Shown here piece after piece: positions 1-11,399 of a DNA stretch of 64,000 nt (position 1 is the first letter of the stretch; each line of letters starts with the position of its first letter). The position numbers and the translations under genes are program-made. The notes under the pieces were generated by a model. It saw only the letters and a list, made by a program, of their open reading frames with translations, had not been told where the DNA came from and did not search any database. Source of the stretch: Rhizomys pruinosus (lineage: Eukaryota > Chordata > Mammalia > Rodentia > Spalacidae); assembly GCA_009823505.1 (NCBI GenBank), contig VZQC01000557.1, positions 222,260 through 286,259 on the forward strand, read 5' to 3'.

Positions 1-1244
1 TATATGCCCCATGAGAAGTTGTTACCATCATTACAATCTTGATTGATTTTTTTTCCAAATACCCAAAAATTTATTAACACTTTAATACAATGAAAACCTG
101 GTTGCGCCTTTGTTTTAGATGTTGAAAGAGTGTAACCAATGTAGATCCATTATTTTAAAGTTTAATAGATAACCTATAACCTTTGTTGAAATTGAATTAT
201 GTTTTGGCTGTTTAATATAAATTTGCGTCTTGAGAAGGAAGGGCCACGTTCCAACTCAGAGGCAATGTTTTTACTGTTATCCTGCCTGTTAACATAATAT
301 ACTTTGAACACGAAAGGTACACTCATCCATACACACGTGTGTGCGCACAAACATACATACACACATTGGAGAAACACCATATACTGTCCATCAATGGTCT
401 GATAGATTTCTAATATGCTGTGACAGAGCTGTTAACAGTATCATCCACATAGATACACAATTTATCCATGCATTTATGCAAGAGATTTTTATCCTAGTGT
501 TTGTATTGAATAGACTCACATACCTTGTTGTCAAGACATGTTTTCACCTTTAGTTTTAAACTATGAACTTATTGAAGTATTCTAACAAGTGATTCTAACA
601 AAAACAGAATTATATATCCAGTTTGTACTGAAGGCTAGCCATAACTAAAGTCACAATACAATAATTAAAGACAGTTTCACCAAGGAAGAAGCTAAAGAAT
701 AAGGTGCCAGGAAACATTCAGCCCTACCAAGGCAGTATGAAACCAAGACAATTCAGCAATGAACAATACCAGAAAACATTTTAGACTGTTTCATTGGAGG
801 GAAGAGATTGCAGTCTACAGGCATCCAGGGGAAGCTGTCAAAAGCCTGGCTAGGTAGAAGAAAAGAAAACAAATATCTGGAAAACAGCTTGAAAGGAAAC
901 TGAAGTTAGAATACCTGCAACTTTAAAACAGTTTAATTTGGAGATCAAATTCAGTTTTAACAGATAACAAATAAAACCTTTAGATAACCAGTTTAGATTT
1001 TTTTTGTAGGAACTTAGGAACCTGGGTTCAAATTAGGCCTTTGAAAAAGTTTAAGAGACATGCCAAAAGTAAACTTAATTTATGTGCACAATACAGAATG
1101 AAAGAACTTTGAAGTGGCCACTTTTAACAGAAACCAACACAGAAGAACACACATGACACAAATCTCAGACACATGAGAGAACAGTTAACACACAGACAGC
1201 TTGCACAGACATATGACTTAATATAATGAGAGATTTCCTTTTCC
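1..1244. other. AT-rich intergenic DNA, nothing recognised
   Basis: I see no gene, SINE or LTR here. The sequence is AT-rich, with a short run of cacac/acatac motifs near 330-365. The open frames are short and show no family resemblance. It lies just beyond the 3' (poly-A) end of the reverse-strand Lgr4 retrocopy. Confidence 0.5.
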
Positions 1245-2395
1245 TTTTTTTTATTTAATCTTATACAATAACTTGATGAGAAGGTACAGAAAGTTTTCAG
1301 TTTTCTGGTCTACTGCACACCTTGGCTGTGCATGGCTGTGGAACTATTAATTTTGTATCGTTACATTTATACACAATCATTTAGAGTTTAAGACATTTTT
1401 TAGTTAACTCCATTAAAACATTTTTGTACTCACAGCCACCAAATGCTGGGTTGATTTACTAAATGTCTGTTCCACCTTAACTAACAGTTATTGTTAAGGA
1501 GGGCCAGCTGCCTGGCATCTTACTATGATGGATTCGAATTACTTAAATGATACAGTTTGGTAGGGTGGAGGTCCACAATCTATCTCCTGAGTATTGGAAT
1601 CAAAGTTGCACCTTTAAAACACAATGAACACTGCCCCAAGCTCTTGTCTGAGACTTTATGTTTCCCAGTAAAACACAGAATATTGTAAAGCCAGCCTTTC
1701 AAAGCTGTCCTCGGGGACTGAGGTAATATGGTTGGCATCTAACCGTAAAGACTGCAAAGCACTCAGTCCATGAATGGCTTCACTGGGCACTGTTTTCAAC
1801 TGATTATTCTGCAGTATTAGGACTTTGAGTTCTTTCAACTCAGACAAGGCTTTTGGGTGTTTAAAAGAAAGGTCGTTGCCAGCCAGTTGTAGCTCCTCCA
1901 AAAAGGGAAAGTTCTTAAATGCATCTTCTGGTAATTGAGTAATATTGTTCATACTGATATCCAGCGCTTGGGTGAAGGCGCTGAGGCCCTCGGGCACCAC
2001 CATTAGCCCCTTTCCGGAGCAGTCCACACGACGGTCGCTGTTGCAACTGCAGGGCGCAGCGCAGAGAGGCGGTGCCGCGCCACTGGGCCCTGCCAAGCCA
2101 AGCCGAGCAGCCCCAGGGTGATGAAGCAGAGCAGCCACAGCGGGCCCAGCATGGCATTGCCGCAGCCGCCTCTCGCGCCCAGAGCCAGTGCAGTGGTGGC
2201 GCTGCGCAAACCGGAGCCGACACCAGCGTCTACCCGCGCACGCTGCAGCTCGGCTCCTTCCGGCGCGCAGCCCACCCTCCCCAGTCCGTGGCGCGACAGC
2301 TGCAGCTCCCTCTCCCCTCGCCTTCCGCTCGGCTCCTCAAGGTTGCGGAGCACAGCCCTCGGCCATGCCGCCCCGTGCCCCAGCCCCCTAGACAA
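1245..2395 (-). pseudogene. Lgr4: Lgr4 processed pseudogene, frameshifted and internally shortened
   Basis: The reverse strand encodes the N-terminal part of LGR4, a leucine-rich-repeat G-protein-coupled receptor for R-spondins at the cell surface. Recognised from memory: the cysteine-rich cap ([20 protein letters not shown]) and then successive LRRs ([68 protein letters not shown]). In the functional gene these repeats lie on separate short exons; here they are continuous, which marks a retrocopy. The signal peptide starts at about 2152 ([10 protein letters not shown]), but a small insertion near 2090-2100 shifts the frame before the cap. Homology stops at about 1688, close to where an LRR exon should end. 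The rest (1245-1687) has many stops, looks like 3' UTR, and ends in AATAAA merging with a short A-run (T-run at 1245-1252). The GC-rich 2155-2395 fits the 5' UTR. No target-site duplication was clear. Not functional as a receptor. Confidence 0.9.
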
Positions 2396-2921
2396 GATAA
2401 GCACTATTTTACACTATCTTTAGAAAAAAATTTTGAGGACACCTTTTTTTTTTTTTAAAACACATTTAGCAAGGCGGAAGCTAGGACCCGGGCTGCAGGG
2501 CAGGTTTTAAGCACGGGCCCTGTTCCATTCTGCAAAGAATTTCTTAAGATCTTTTTCTTAACTCTAATTCCTCGCATCCTAAGAGACTCCTTAAGATCCC
2601 TTAAAAAAAACAAGTATGTTTGTCCAATGTCTGTCCTATAGTGGGAAAGACGAACAGTAGGAAACAAATACAAAGAATGCCTACAGCAAATGAAAGGAGA
2701 CTCCTATCACACACTAGTCAGTAAGCCACTGAGTCAGTCTCACGGTTCTGCACTCACTAGGACCAGTCCTTCTTTCATTCAGGTGCGCACCACATTCATC
2801 ACCACTGCCTGGGGAGCTCCTGAATCTGCCTGAATGGCGTCCACGTGGTCTTGACTTCCAGGAGGGGGAATTCCTCCGACCCCTCGCCTAGCGCCAGGTT
2901 ACCTGGAGAGGAGTTCCTCTC
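2396..2921. other. intergenic DNA, nothing recognised
   Basis: This sequence lies between the Lgr4 retrocopy 5' end and a B1 insertion. It has a T-run at 2442-2456 and a mixed-composition stretch without recognisable coding or repeat content. Confidence 0.4.
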
Positions 2922-2937
2922 AAAACCAGGAGGTATA

Positions 2938-3053
2938 CTTTGTGAGTTCAAGGCCAGCCTGGTCTACAGAGTGAGTTCCAGGACAGCTGGGGCTACAGGG
3001 AGACCCTGTCTCAAAAAAACAAAAAACAAACAAACAAACAACAACAAAATAAA
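2938..3053 (+). mobile_element. B1 SINE, 5'-truncated, with target-site duplication
   Basis: This is the right two-thirds of a B1 (7SL-derived SINE), from 'gtgagttcaaggccagcctg' through 'gaccctgtctc' and an A-rich tail with AAAC units. A perfect 16-bp direct repeat, aaaaccaggaggtata, flanks it at 2922-2937 and 3054-3069, so this is a true 5'-truncated insertion. Confidence 0.93.
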
Positions 3054-3157
3054 AAAACCAGGAGGTATAAAGAACCTCAAAGACTCCAGATACAGACCAG
3101 ATACAGGATACCGGCTGGTGCACGTTACAGACGCAGACCCGTCCTGTGTCCATTTAT

Positions 3158-3660
3158 TGGTGGGAAATCTCGGTGGGACCTCCAATGTTAGGTTTATTCG
3201 AACCCGAGTCCGAAAATCCCCACACCGACAAAGGAACAGCAAAGAATGCAATATGCAAACAGGCATTTATTGCCAGGCTGGCTAGCCAGGGTCAAGCTTC
3301 TTTCCCGACACGCAGGTCAGGACAAGCTAGGCAAGACCCTGAATAAAGGGGTTGGGTTATATTTATAAGTCCTTTAGCGCCTGTTGAGTCGTCTGAAGCC
3401 CGCACCTAGTTTTTTTGCCAACCATTTTGTCTACCAGCACATATAATTGTAACCTATCAGTTTAAAGTATGCCTTACCTATATCCAATAGTTTAACAATT
3501 AACATTGCATCAGTTCCCAGCTCAAGCAGTGAAACCTGCCAACTGTCAGGATAGATAACAGTTTGAACATTTGCTTGTGGGCAGGTTTTAGCAAGCCATG
3601 AGATAAGCTACTTTGGGCTGTAAATTAGAAACTTCCTCCCTGATGGCCTGGTTTACTCTC
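3158..3660 (-). mobile_element. LTR, probable solo LTR of an ERVK-like element (right edge uncertain)
   Basis: Read on the reverse strand there is a TATA-like element (ttataaatataa, about 3357-3372), then GAATAAACC as a poly-A signal (about 3190-3198), then a U5-like end finishing in CCCACCA at 3158. That order is what an LTR should show. No primer-binding site follows below 3158, so I read it as a solo LTR. The upper boundary is not visible and the element may extend to about 3990. The 124-codon open frame at 3613-3987 looks fortuitous. Family assignment is a guess from style. Confidence 0.55.
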
Positions 3661-4149
3661 TGCACACGTCATTGGGGTCTGTCCTTAACAGGGAAGTGCC
3701 AGCGAAAGTTGCCCAATGTCAGCAAAGGAGAAGGCCCAATCGTGAAAGGAGAAAAGCTGACGCCAGACATTCAAACTCGTCTTTGTGTGATCCTACATTG
3801 TAAACAACTATTTATAATGGCTAGTCTCATCTATGAAAGATTACCTTATCTAGATGCCACAACCGGTGTTGAATCATCGACGAGACTTTCTTACCTTCCC
3901 CACCATAGAACAAAGGAGAACTATAATGATGATGAGGTCTTCTCTAGCTATAAATTGGAGCCGACTGTTATAGAGGTAATCTCTTGATAAACTGTAAAAC
4001 TGCCTTCTTTAATTGACTAACAACATAGGAACAGAGAAAGGTTATTCTCTATCAGAACCAAAGATAATACCTAAAGTCTCCTTAAGCTAGTCACTTAAAA
4101 AATAATTAATACAGGAGAGCACTGATATCAACAATGCGATTACTTATCA

Positions 4150-5450
4150 GGAGCTGTGGGCCAGGATCCAAGCCCCCACAAAGGTAAAGGCTTATTGCGT
4201 AACTCAAATACCTGCAGAAGAGAGCATACGCCCTGCGTCAAAGACCTGATGTAAGCATGGAACAGATGATTGAGACCACAATTGCAAGTGTACAGTTGGC
4301 CTCTGGAAACGCAGAAAGTTATTTCCAAGGCCACTTAAACCATATAAAGCAAATATAGGTCTCCTTGAGTCAGCAAGACTCCTCTGTCAGACACCACTAA
4401 CACCTCAACTGCCTGGGAAATACTGTGCAGGCAGTGGCAGCTATGCCCATATATCCCAAATCTAATTGGCTATTATGCTCTCTCCTTGGAGGAATAACCC
4501 ATGGCTGAGTGCCACAAGCTTACATTCCTCTAATGGTTGAGGAAGATGTGATAAGCCATACAGTAGAGACCCTGTCAATATTTTAACAGAAAAAAAAACT
4601 AATTCATGGATTAAGCATCCCATCCAAACATCTGTGTCTATACCAAAGTAACCTACCATAATAAATTAGACTGTTTAAATACCTTAATCTATTATTTTTT
4701 TTTTAATTTAGTATTCTGTTTGGTATGAATGTACTATCTGCATGCAGTTCCTGTGCACCCGTTGCCAGGGGGCAATGCTGTGGAGGTCAGAAAGCGGCTG
4801 GTGTTGGATTCCCCTAGCTGGAAGTGGTCTCTCGGTAATTGGAGTTTCAATGGTTCTTGGCCACCATGTCAGTGCTGGGGATTGACCGGGTCCTCTGTAA
4901 AGCGGTCAGCAATCTTACTGCTTAGGCCATCTCTCCAGTCACATACATACCCTATATCTAATTACTTGTGCTTCATTAGTGGATTGAAGGTTATTCCTGG
5001 ACAAACTGGTCAGCCCATGGAAAGGAAACAGCCAGAACTTACGAGAGTCTAGACAACATGCCCCACATAGAAAGTAGACGTTTTGCTTCTCATCCACCTG
5101 TGCCATTTTTCCTAAGCCTAGGGAACAATCTGCAGAAGAAGTTGGGGCACCATGATAGAATTGTAAGGTGCAATTGGGGTCGTGGAATGATGAAACTTAC
5201 AGCAATATAGTCTGGGACACTCATTTGAATCACTTGATTGAACAATACGCCCCCCAGCTTGTGGTGGGACCCATGTGCTGTATGTGTGGTTTGGGCACCA
5301 CTGCTTGCAAATGGTGGTTTACATGAAGGCTATTGCTTTGTATGCATACAATTATTACTATTGTTTAAAATGAAAAAAATTAAAGAAGTCAGTATGAAAA
5401 ACCAACTTTCTCACAGATGTCAGCCCGAATTGTCCCTGAGGTGATTCTAG
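4150..5450 (+). repeat. unclassified dispersed repeat, copy 1 (split by a B2)
   Basis: This stretch aligns by eye, in order, with 14440-15600. Shared blocks include 'gtacagttggcctctg', 'acacctcaactgcctgg', 'aatctaattggctatta', 'tccttggaggaataa', 'gccacaagctta', 'ctgtttaaat' and 'ccgttttgcttctcacccac'-type text. A reverse B2 at 4693-4939 interrupts it. I cannot name the family; a decayed LTR-retrotransposon interior is possible. Orientation is arbitrary. Confidence 0.7.
4693..4939 (-). mobile_element. B2 SINE, reverse strand
   Basis: Reverse-strand B2: T-rich end at the left, then 'gaatgtactatctgcatgca', 'caatgctgtggaggtcag', and the tRNA-like head (ggccatctctccag) at the right. It splits the copy-1 dispersed repeat. 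Confidence 0.85.
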
Positions 5451-7053
5451 ATTCTTTCATACTGACAATCACGGTGAAGCATCACATCTTACAGAGAGGC
5501 ATGTCTCATAAGAAAGTGCTCACTACGTTAATCAACATGGGAGAGTTATTTACTTTCATTTCAATTTGGGTGAGAAAAATTCAGGGATAATGAGCTTCAA
5601 GATTGTGTGTTTGGTCAGTTTTCTTAGACCATAATGACTATGTCATCTCTGACCTAGGACTCTTTGCAGAATAAAATGAGGGAAAGAAGGCATCCTTAGT
5701 AATAGCCCCCGTAACAGGAAGTACACCATCCTGCTTTGAGCCCAAGCCCTCCTGAAGAAACGCACAAGCAGTACTTCTGATGGTGCCATAGTAGTAGAGT
5801 CAGATGGTTCTCAATCCCATGTATTTACAGAAAATAAGCTGAATGGATGATGTGGAAGAGCATGGCCTTCATTTTCTTAATGCTGTTTAATCCCACTCTG
5901 TTCTGGCATGATATTCAGATTCTTACATTTTAATTTCAATAATGGACTCCTTTTCTGCAATTAAAGTGTTTATTTTTATTTAAAGTGCTTTCAATTAGCT
6001 GCATGTCTGTCCCTCCTTGTAAATTTTTACATAGCAAGTAATCTCAAACATAGAAACTTGAAATTGCAATAGCTGTTTGATTTTCTCTACCATTGCGGGG
6101 ACTCTGGTAAAATTACCGTGAGATGGTGCTGGCTGTTAGTGTGGTCAGAGAGCTTCCTTTCTCACTTGACTGATAATTAACACTGACTGGCAGCCAGGAC
6201 CTCAACCAGGCCTGCCAGCCAATATCATGCATAGAAGGCCTCCAAATGTGAGCTGGGCTTCCTCACAGAGCAAAGCCTGGGATCCCAAGAACAAGTATCC
6301 TAGAAGAAAAAGGCAAAAAGTTATACCTCTGCTTTGACACCACATAGATGTATGGTTATACTGATAATGACAGTGACAAGTTTTAAGAGTAAGGGGCATA
6401 GATAACTCCTCCTGACATGAAGTGAAAAGATCATATGGTAAGATGAGCCTGCGATGATTTGGAGGATATTTTCATGGATGTTGCTGGAAAACACACTGTG
6501 CCCTAAGACTGTCCAAGAGATAAAGAAGAACTTGAGTAAGAAACATTTTGAAATGTTACTTTCAATTTTATCATTCATTAAGTTGGTGAGATTAGAGAAT
6601 TGATTTTTTTATTTAAACAATAAAGGTCTCAAAAAAGATTCACAGAATTGTATTGGCTTAGTCTCTAAAGAATACAGTAGAGTTCACCCAGTTCTGGTGT
6701 GGGTGTCTTCTCTGTTCCTGCCCTGTCTCCTAGGGCCCTCCTACTTCAATCTCTGCTATCCAGTTCTGACATCAGCGGGGCTTGCCTACATAAAGTCAGA
6801 AAATGTTTTACTTTTAATTCCTAGGTAGTGAATGCACAAGTATTTCATTTACTCTATAGGCAAAATAATGAATAGAGAATATTTTACTTCACCTTTAGAG
6901 ATGTTAAACCAAGACAGAAGTTAAAGTTGACACTCTTTTCAATACAGCCTATAACAACTTTTATATCTACACCAAAGAAATTACCAACTTTAAGATCCAC
7001 CAATGTTCCCCTTTATAGAAAAAACATTGGGATTATGATTACGGGGACTACCT
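5451..7053. other. intergenic DNA, nothing recognised
   Basis: Mixed AT-rich sequence without coding signatures or recognisable SINE or LTR text. Open frames here (for example 6202-6578 reverse) are short and unlike any family I know. Ancient repeats too decayed to see are likely. Confidence 0.4.
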
Positions 7054-7068
7054 AAGAGATATCATGAG

Positions 7069-7318
7069 GGGCTGGAGAGATGGCCTAGCAGTTAAGAGCA
7101 CCGACCGCTCTTACAGAGGACCCAGGTTCGATCCCTAGCACCCCATGGCAGCTGAGAACCGTCTGAAACTCCAATTCCAGGAGAACTCCAGTTCCAGGGG
7201 AATCCGACACCCTCTTCTGACCTCTGCGGCATTGCACAACACGGGTGCACAAACCTACATGCAGACAGTACACTCATACACATACAAAAATAAATAAAAT
7301 GAAAAAAAATTAAAAAAA
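7069..7318 (+). mobile_element. B2 SINE, young subfamily with 17-bp internal duplication
   Basis: Complete B2: tRNA-like head 'ggggctggagagatggccta', body, A-rich tail. The motif aactccaattccaggag/aactccagttccagggg is tandemly duplicated at 7167-7200. Near-identical flanks (agagatatcatga before, agagatgtcatga after) are a target-site duplication with one mismatch. Confidence 0.95.
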
Positions 7319-7838
7319 AAGAGATGTCATGAACTGAAATGTCACTGTGCCTCAAAGAAAACATGCACACATTGAAGACAGACTCTTCTAGTTGGGGAAA
7401 CTGTCTTCATTCAGGAACAATTTGTAAAATGATCAATAATGTATTGGAATTAGAACTCACCTTGAATTCCTTTATGGTGAATTTTAATTCTGACAATGAA
7501 TTATATATCCCCCAAGAATTTGGGTCACTGTTAATTTGGGTGTGCAAAATAGCATTTTAAATAGATTAGAATTCATCCATGTCTCCATAATGAGCAATAC
7601 TGGAACTGTACTTGAAATCATCAGGGTTTAATTTTTTTAGAATAATCGAGCCTAAAATTCTGATTCCCCACAAATATTGTGTGCAGACTTCCCATTCCAA
7701 ATTCCATTTCAAAGCCAAATTCAAAGCTCAGAGCACTGGATGGTTGGAAGGAAGCGATGACGACAGTGACAGTACTCTGGAGAAATGTGGGGAAGTACCA
7801 TATTTAAGCAGGTGACATGGTGCCTGAGATCAGAGAAT

Positions 7839-8206
7839 GTGTGTGGTTGTTTGAATGAGACTGTCCCCCACAGGCTTCAAGTATTCAGACATTTTGTCCC
7901 CAGTTGGTGGCACTGTTTGGGAAGATCTTAGAAGGTATGGCCATGCTGGAGGAAGTGCATCATTGGGGGCAGGCTTAGTGAGTTTAACAAGCCTTGCTAG
8001 TCTCCAGAAGCTCTCTCACGCCTCCTGTGCTCATTCGAAGATGTGAACCTCTGCTTTCTTCTCCACCCCAGGCCACCATGCCTCTCCACCACAATGGACT
8101 CTTAATTCCATGGAACCATCAATCTTAAGCTCAAATAAAATCTTCCTTTTATAAGTTCCCTTGGTCATGGTGGTTTTATCACAGCAACAGAAAAGTAACT
8201 AATACA
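7839..8206 (+). mobile_element. MT-type MaLR LTR (solo)
   Basis: Starts TGTGTGGTTGTTTGAATGAG, contains 'cccccacaggcttcaag', 'tggccatgctggaggaag', 'acaatggactcttaattcca' and an AATAAAA signal, and ends 'agcaacagaaaagtaactaa' plus TACA. This matches the MT family of non-autonomous ERVL-MaLR LTRs as I know them, and resembles the LTRs at 40611 and 42252 in this window. No internal region is attached. Confidence 0.85.
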
Positions 8207-9815
8207 ATGCAATAGGACAAGAGGTAAGAATGATCATGATCCCCCATGGCCCATGAGTGAGAAGAACTGGCTGAAAATGTCTGGTTCTTCAATCCATGGC
8301 ACTCTAGCCATTGCCCTTGAGGATACAAACAGTTGGAAAATTGTTACCCTGAAGCCAAACTCTTCTGGTTCTTAAATGTTGTCTGGTTAGATTCAAATTG
8401 TTAATTCATGTTATAAATTTCCAATGTATCATTCTTACTCCATATCATCTTGGAAAGAACACATTCAGAAATAAGTCATAATACACTGTTCCCTAATTAT
8501 TTCATAGTAACATCAAGATTGTCACCTAATGTAGTAGATACCTGGCCAGGACTCCTTCAAATCTACCAGCTTTAATATAAGTAAATGTCTGTAGAACATG
8601 TTTGTTCTTCACATCACAACTTTAATATAGCAATATTATTACTTTTGTTCATGGAACACCTACCTCATTAATATGCAAATCATAGGTAACATAGCTGACA
8701 AAGGAAAGAGGATGGTTCAGAATTATGAGTCCACAGCTTCCTACAGCCTTACCTTAACTGGGTTATCTCGTTGCTCAGAGTTTCCATTTTTCTCATCTGC
8801 AAACTCAGGAGTACCTACTGACCATTGAACAAGTCTGTCTTCTGGTGTTTTTAATAGCAAACATCTAGTTAACATTCAATGGTTTTATAGGAAAATGCCT
8901 AGTATATTGTTGTGAGAACAAAAGACTTCCTTTTGAGAGGAAAGAGAAAAAATGTTTAAATGTTGTAAGAGCCAGAGCTAGTACGTGAACACAGTTAAGA
9001 AGAGGCTTTCAGACTACTGGAAGTTTGCAGATGTGAACTTGTAGTGATGTGAGCATCAAGCACCAGACCCAGGCCAATTCAGACAAGCTCTGAGTGGAGT
9101 GAAAGAAATGGGTAGTGGGCCAGCCCTGGCCTGAGAACTACTGGATATTAATTACTGCTGGGTGAGGAAGAGTATTCCTTACATAAGATTTCTAGATGTG
9201 CTGACTGACTCCAGTGGATGAATTTCTATAGAAGGACATCTGGGTTCAAAAATGTGACTGGATAGGGCTTAACCAGGACAATGCAATGCAAGAATTCTGA
9301 TATGGGGTTAAGGCATGGTAGGGGGGCTAAACTTGATTGGGAACCATTGTAAGAAAAATACAAATGCTCAACAGAAAATTCAAAAAATATTTAAATGTGA
9401 AAAGAAGGGTTTTCATGTGCAGAAGTCTTCATGACAAATATGGCTTACGTGTCTTCCAACGGAGAAAAAGATTTACATGTTTTCAACAGCTCTCTGCTAC
9501 TCAGAAGAGCCTGGAGAGCATGCGCCAATGGTTGTCTCCTAGGAGGGGTGGCTGTCTTCCTTCAACAAAAACACCCTCTTGGAGCCTCACGTCTGTAGCT
9601 GATGATGATATCCTAGCTTCCTTGCCCAGTTTTCCAGGCTGTTTCCTTCTGATTGTTGAGGACTTTAGCTTCCTTTATTTGTCTTCTTCCATTATCTTCT
9701 AAGGAGTCCTCACTGTGGCTTGAGGTCTGTAGTTTCAAAGCTCTTCAAACCACTCTACTATAAAAATGATAACAAATGAACCACTTTTTGCTGGAATCAC
9801 AGCCTAAAAGAACCT
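8207..9815. other. intergenic DNA, nothing recognised
   Basis: No SINE, LTR or coding signature seen. One open frame (9337-9702, forward, 121 codons) is basic at its start and has no family resemblance; I treat it as chance. Confidence 0.4.
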
Positions 9816-9826
9816 TGTAATCCAGG

Positions 9827-9967
9827 AGTGGTGGCCCACACCTTTAAGCCCAACACTTGGGAGGCAGAGGCAGGCAGTTCTCTGTGATGCTGAGGCTAGC
9901 CTGGTCTACCTAGCCAGTTCCAGGACAGGTGGGGTGAGGGATATGCTATCCCAAAAAGACCAATCAA
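9827..9967 (+). mobile_element. B1 SINE with target-site duplication
   Basis: B1 text 'ggcccacacctttaagccca', 'gggaggcagaggcaggcag', 'agcctggtctac', short A-rich end. The flanking direct repeat aaaagaacctt (about 9815-9825 and 9967-9977) supports insertion. It is diverged, so not recent. Confidence 0.88.
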
Positions 9968-10234
9968 AAAGAACCTTTTCAGTAAATTTTATCCCTATTT
10001 AGAAATAAGAACACTGATTAGTTGTTTTTTTTTTTAATGTCTATCATCAGTTTCCACTGGTTACAGGAATTCAGCATGCCTAGACAAAAGAGGAGAATCA
10101 GAAGAGCTTATTCAAGCTGGCATAGATAGGGGGTACCAACCTCTAAAACCTGAGCCCCAAGATGCAGTATCTTGAAGCCTTTATAGGCTATCCAGCATCA
10201 TTTCAGACCTATTTTGTCATTGGTGGGTTAAAAT

Positions 10235-10600
10235 TCTTAGCCTATGTGACTGAAGGCCACATACAGGGGTCTCTGAGTCTATGTGACTGAAGGCCACACA
10301 CGGGGGTCCCTGAGCCTATGTGACTGAAGGCCACACACGGGGGTCCCTGAGCCTATGTGACTGAAGGCCACATACAGGGGTCTCTGATTCTATGTGACTG
10401 AAGGCCACATACAGGGGTCCCTGAGCCTATGTGACTGAAGGCCACGCACGGGGGTCTCTGAGCCTATGTGACTGAAGGTCACATACAGGGGTCTCTGAGT
10501 CTATGTGACTGAAGGCCACACACAGGGTCCCTGAGCCTATGTGACTGAAGACCACACACAGGGGTCTCTGGGCCTGTGCGAGTGAAGGCCACATGCAGGT
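10235..10600 (+). repeat. 37-bp minisatellite, 9 units plus a degenerate one
   Basis: Unit of 37 bp: 'cctatgtgactgaaggccac' followed by acacgggggtccctgag. Variants alternate between acacacggggg and acatacagggg and between ccctgag and tctgag. I count nine tgactgaag units plus a terminal degenerate unit (gtgcgagtgaagg). Confidence 0.95.
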
Positions 10601-10864
10601 TTCTAGCAGTAAGCATATTTACACAGGCAGCTGCGTTTCAAGCTTGTGTTCCTGCAGCTTTGTTTCCAACTGGCTCTGTTTCTTATCTCACAAGAGTAAG
10701 AGGAGGGAGAACCCAAGGCTGTCTGATTTCAAAAGCTGAGTTTTTAACAACTAAGTTCTACTCCTGTTGTGACGTTCACCTCTATTTGAATTTTTTCGTC
10801 AGGACCGGGTCACTGTAGTATAAACCAATCTGGCAAACTCTTTAAATATTGAGTTGTGACACTT

Positions 10865-11105
10865 TTTTTTAATGGTAAACTTTTTTTAATTTTTTATTTT
10901 GTATGTGTATGAATGTTCTGTCTGCATGCAGGTCTGTGCACCCGTGTCGGGCAATGCTGTGGAGGTCAGAAGACGGTGTCGGATTCCCCTGGAACTGGGG
11001 ATCGAAAAGGTTAAAGAAGGTTCTTAGTCACCATGTGGGTGTGGGGATCGAACCCGGGTCCTCTGCAAGAGCAGTTGGCGCTCTTAACTGCTAGGCCATC
11101 TCGCC
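10865..11105 (-). mobile_element. B2 SINE, reverse strand (duplication copy 1)
   Basis: Reverse B2 from the T-rich end through 'gtctgcatgcaggtctgtgc' to the tRNA-like head ggccatctcgccagccc. The middle carries a variant (aactggggatcgaaaaggtt) and not the 17-bp duplication seen in other copies. It has the same insertion in copy 2, so it predates the duplication. Confidence 0.92.
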
Positions 11106-11399
11106 AGCCCCCCGAGTTATGACACTTCTAACTGCCAACCTGTTTCCTCTCATCTGTCTCTCTGAATACATCTTTTCAAGTTTACTACGTCTTTAATNTT
11201 AATGTCTATCATCAGTTTCCACTGGTTACAGGAATTCAGCATGCCTAGACAAAAGAGGAGAATCAGAAGAGCTTATTCAAGCTGGCATAGATAGGGGGTA
11301 CCAACCTCCAAAACCTGAGCCCCAAGATGCAGTATCTTGAAGCCTTTATAGGCTATCCAGCATCATTTCAGACCTATTTTGTCATTGGTGGGTTAAAAT

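Larger units (their letters stand above)
10034..11197 (+). repeat. tandem duplication, copy 1 (ends at single N)
   Basis: This 1,164-bp block is repeated almost exactly at 11199-12395. It holds unique sequence, a 37-bp minisatellite (10235-10600), more unique sequence and a reverse B2. Both copies end in the same text 'tactacgtctttaat'; here it runs straight into an N at 11198. Few substitutions separate the copies, and the minisatellite differs by one unit. The single N and allele-like differences suggest two haplotypes placed in tandem by the assembler, though a real recent duplication is possible. Confidence 0.93.

Noticed and set aside
1205..2450. Target-site duplication around the Lgr4 retrocopy
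   Set aside because: I compared the A-run flank near 1210-1244 with the flank after 2395 and saw no convincing direct repeat.
2003..2458. Overlapping frames of 100-133 codons on both strands
   Set aside because: Shadows of the GC-rich 5' part of the Lgr4 retrocopy; the 133-codon reverse frame only captures the shifted signal peptide.
3613..3987. 124-codon forward open frame
   Set aside because: No motif or homology recognised; it overlaps or adjoins an LTR-like region with uncertain edges.
7085..7370. Recurrent small proteins starting MYCLHAGLC or MCMNVLSACR (also near 10903, 12101, 19331, 23800, 36407, 52484, 60602)
   Set aside because: All are translations of B2 SINEs, mostly antisense; repetition reflects SINE copies and not a gene family.
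9337..9702. 121-codon forward open frame
   Set aside because: No family resemblance, no promoter or splice context; this length is expected by chance in 64 kb.
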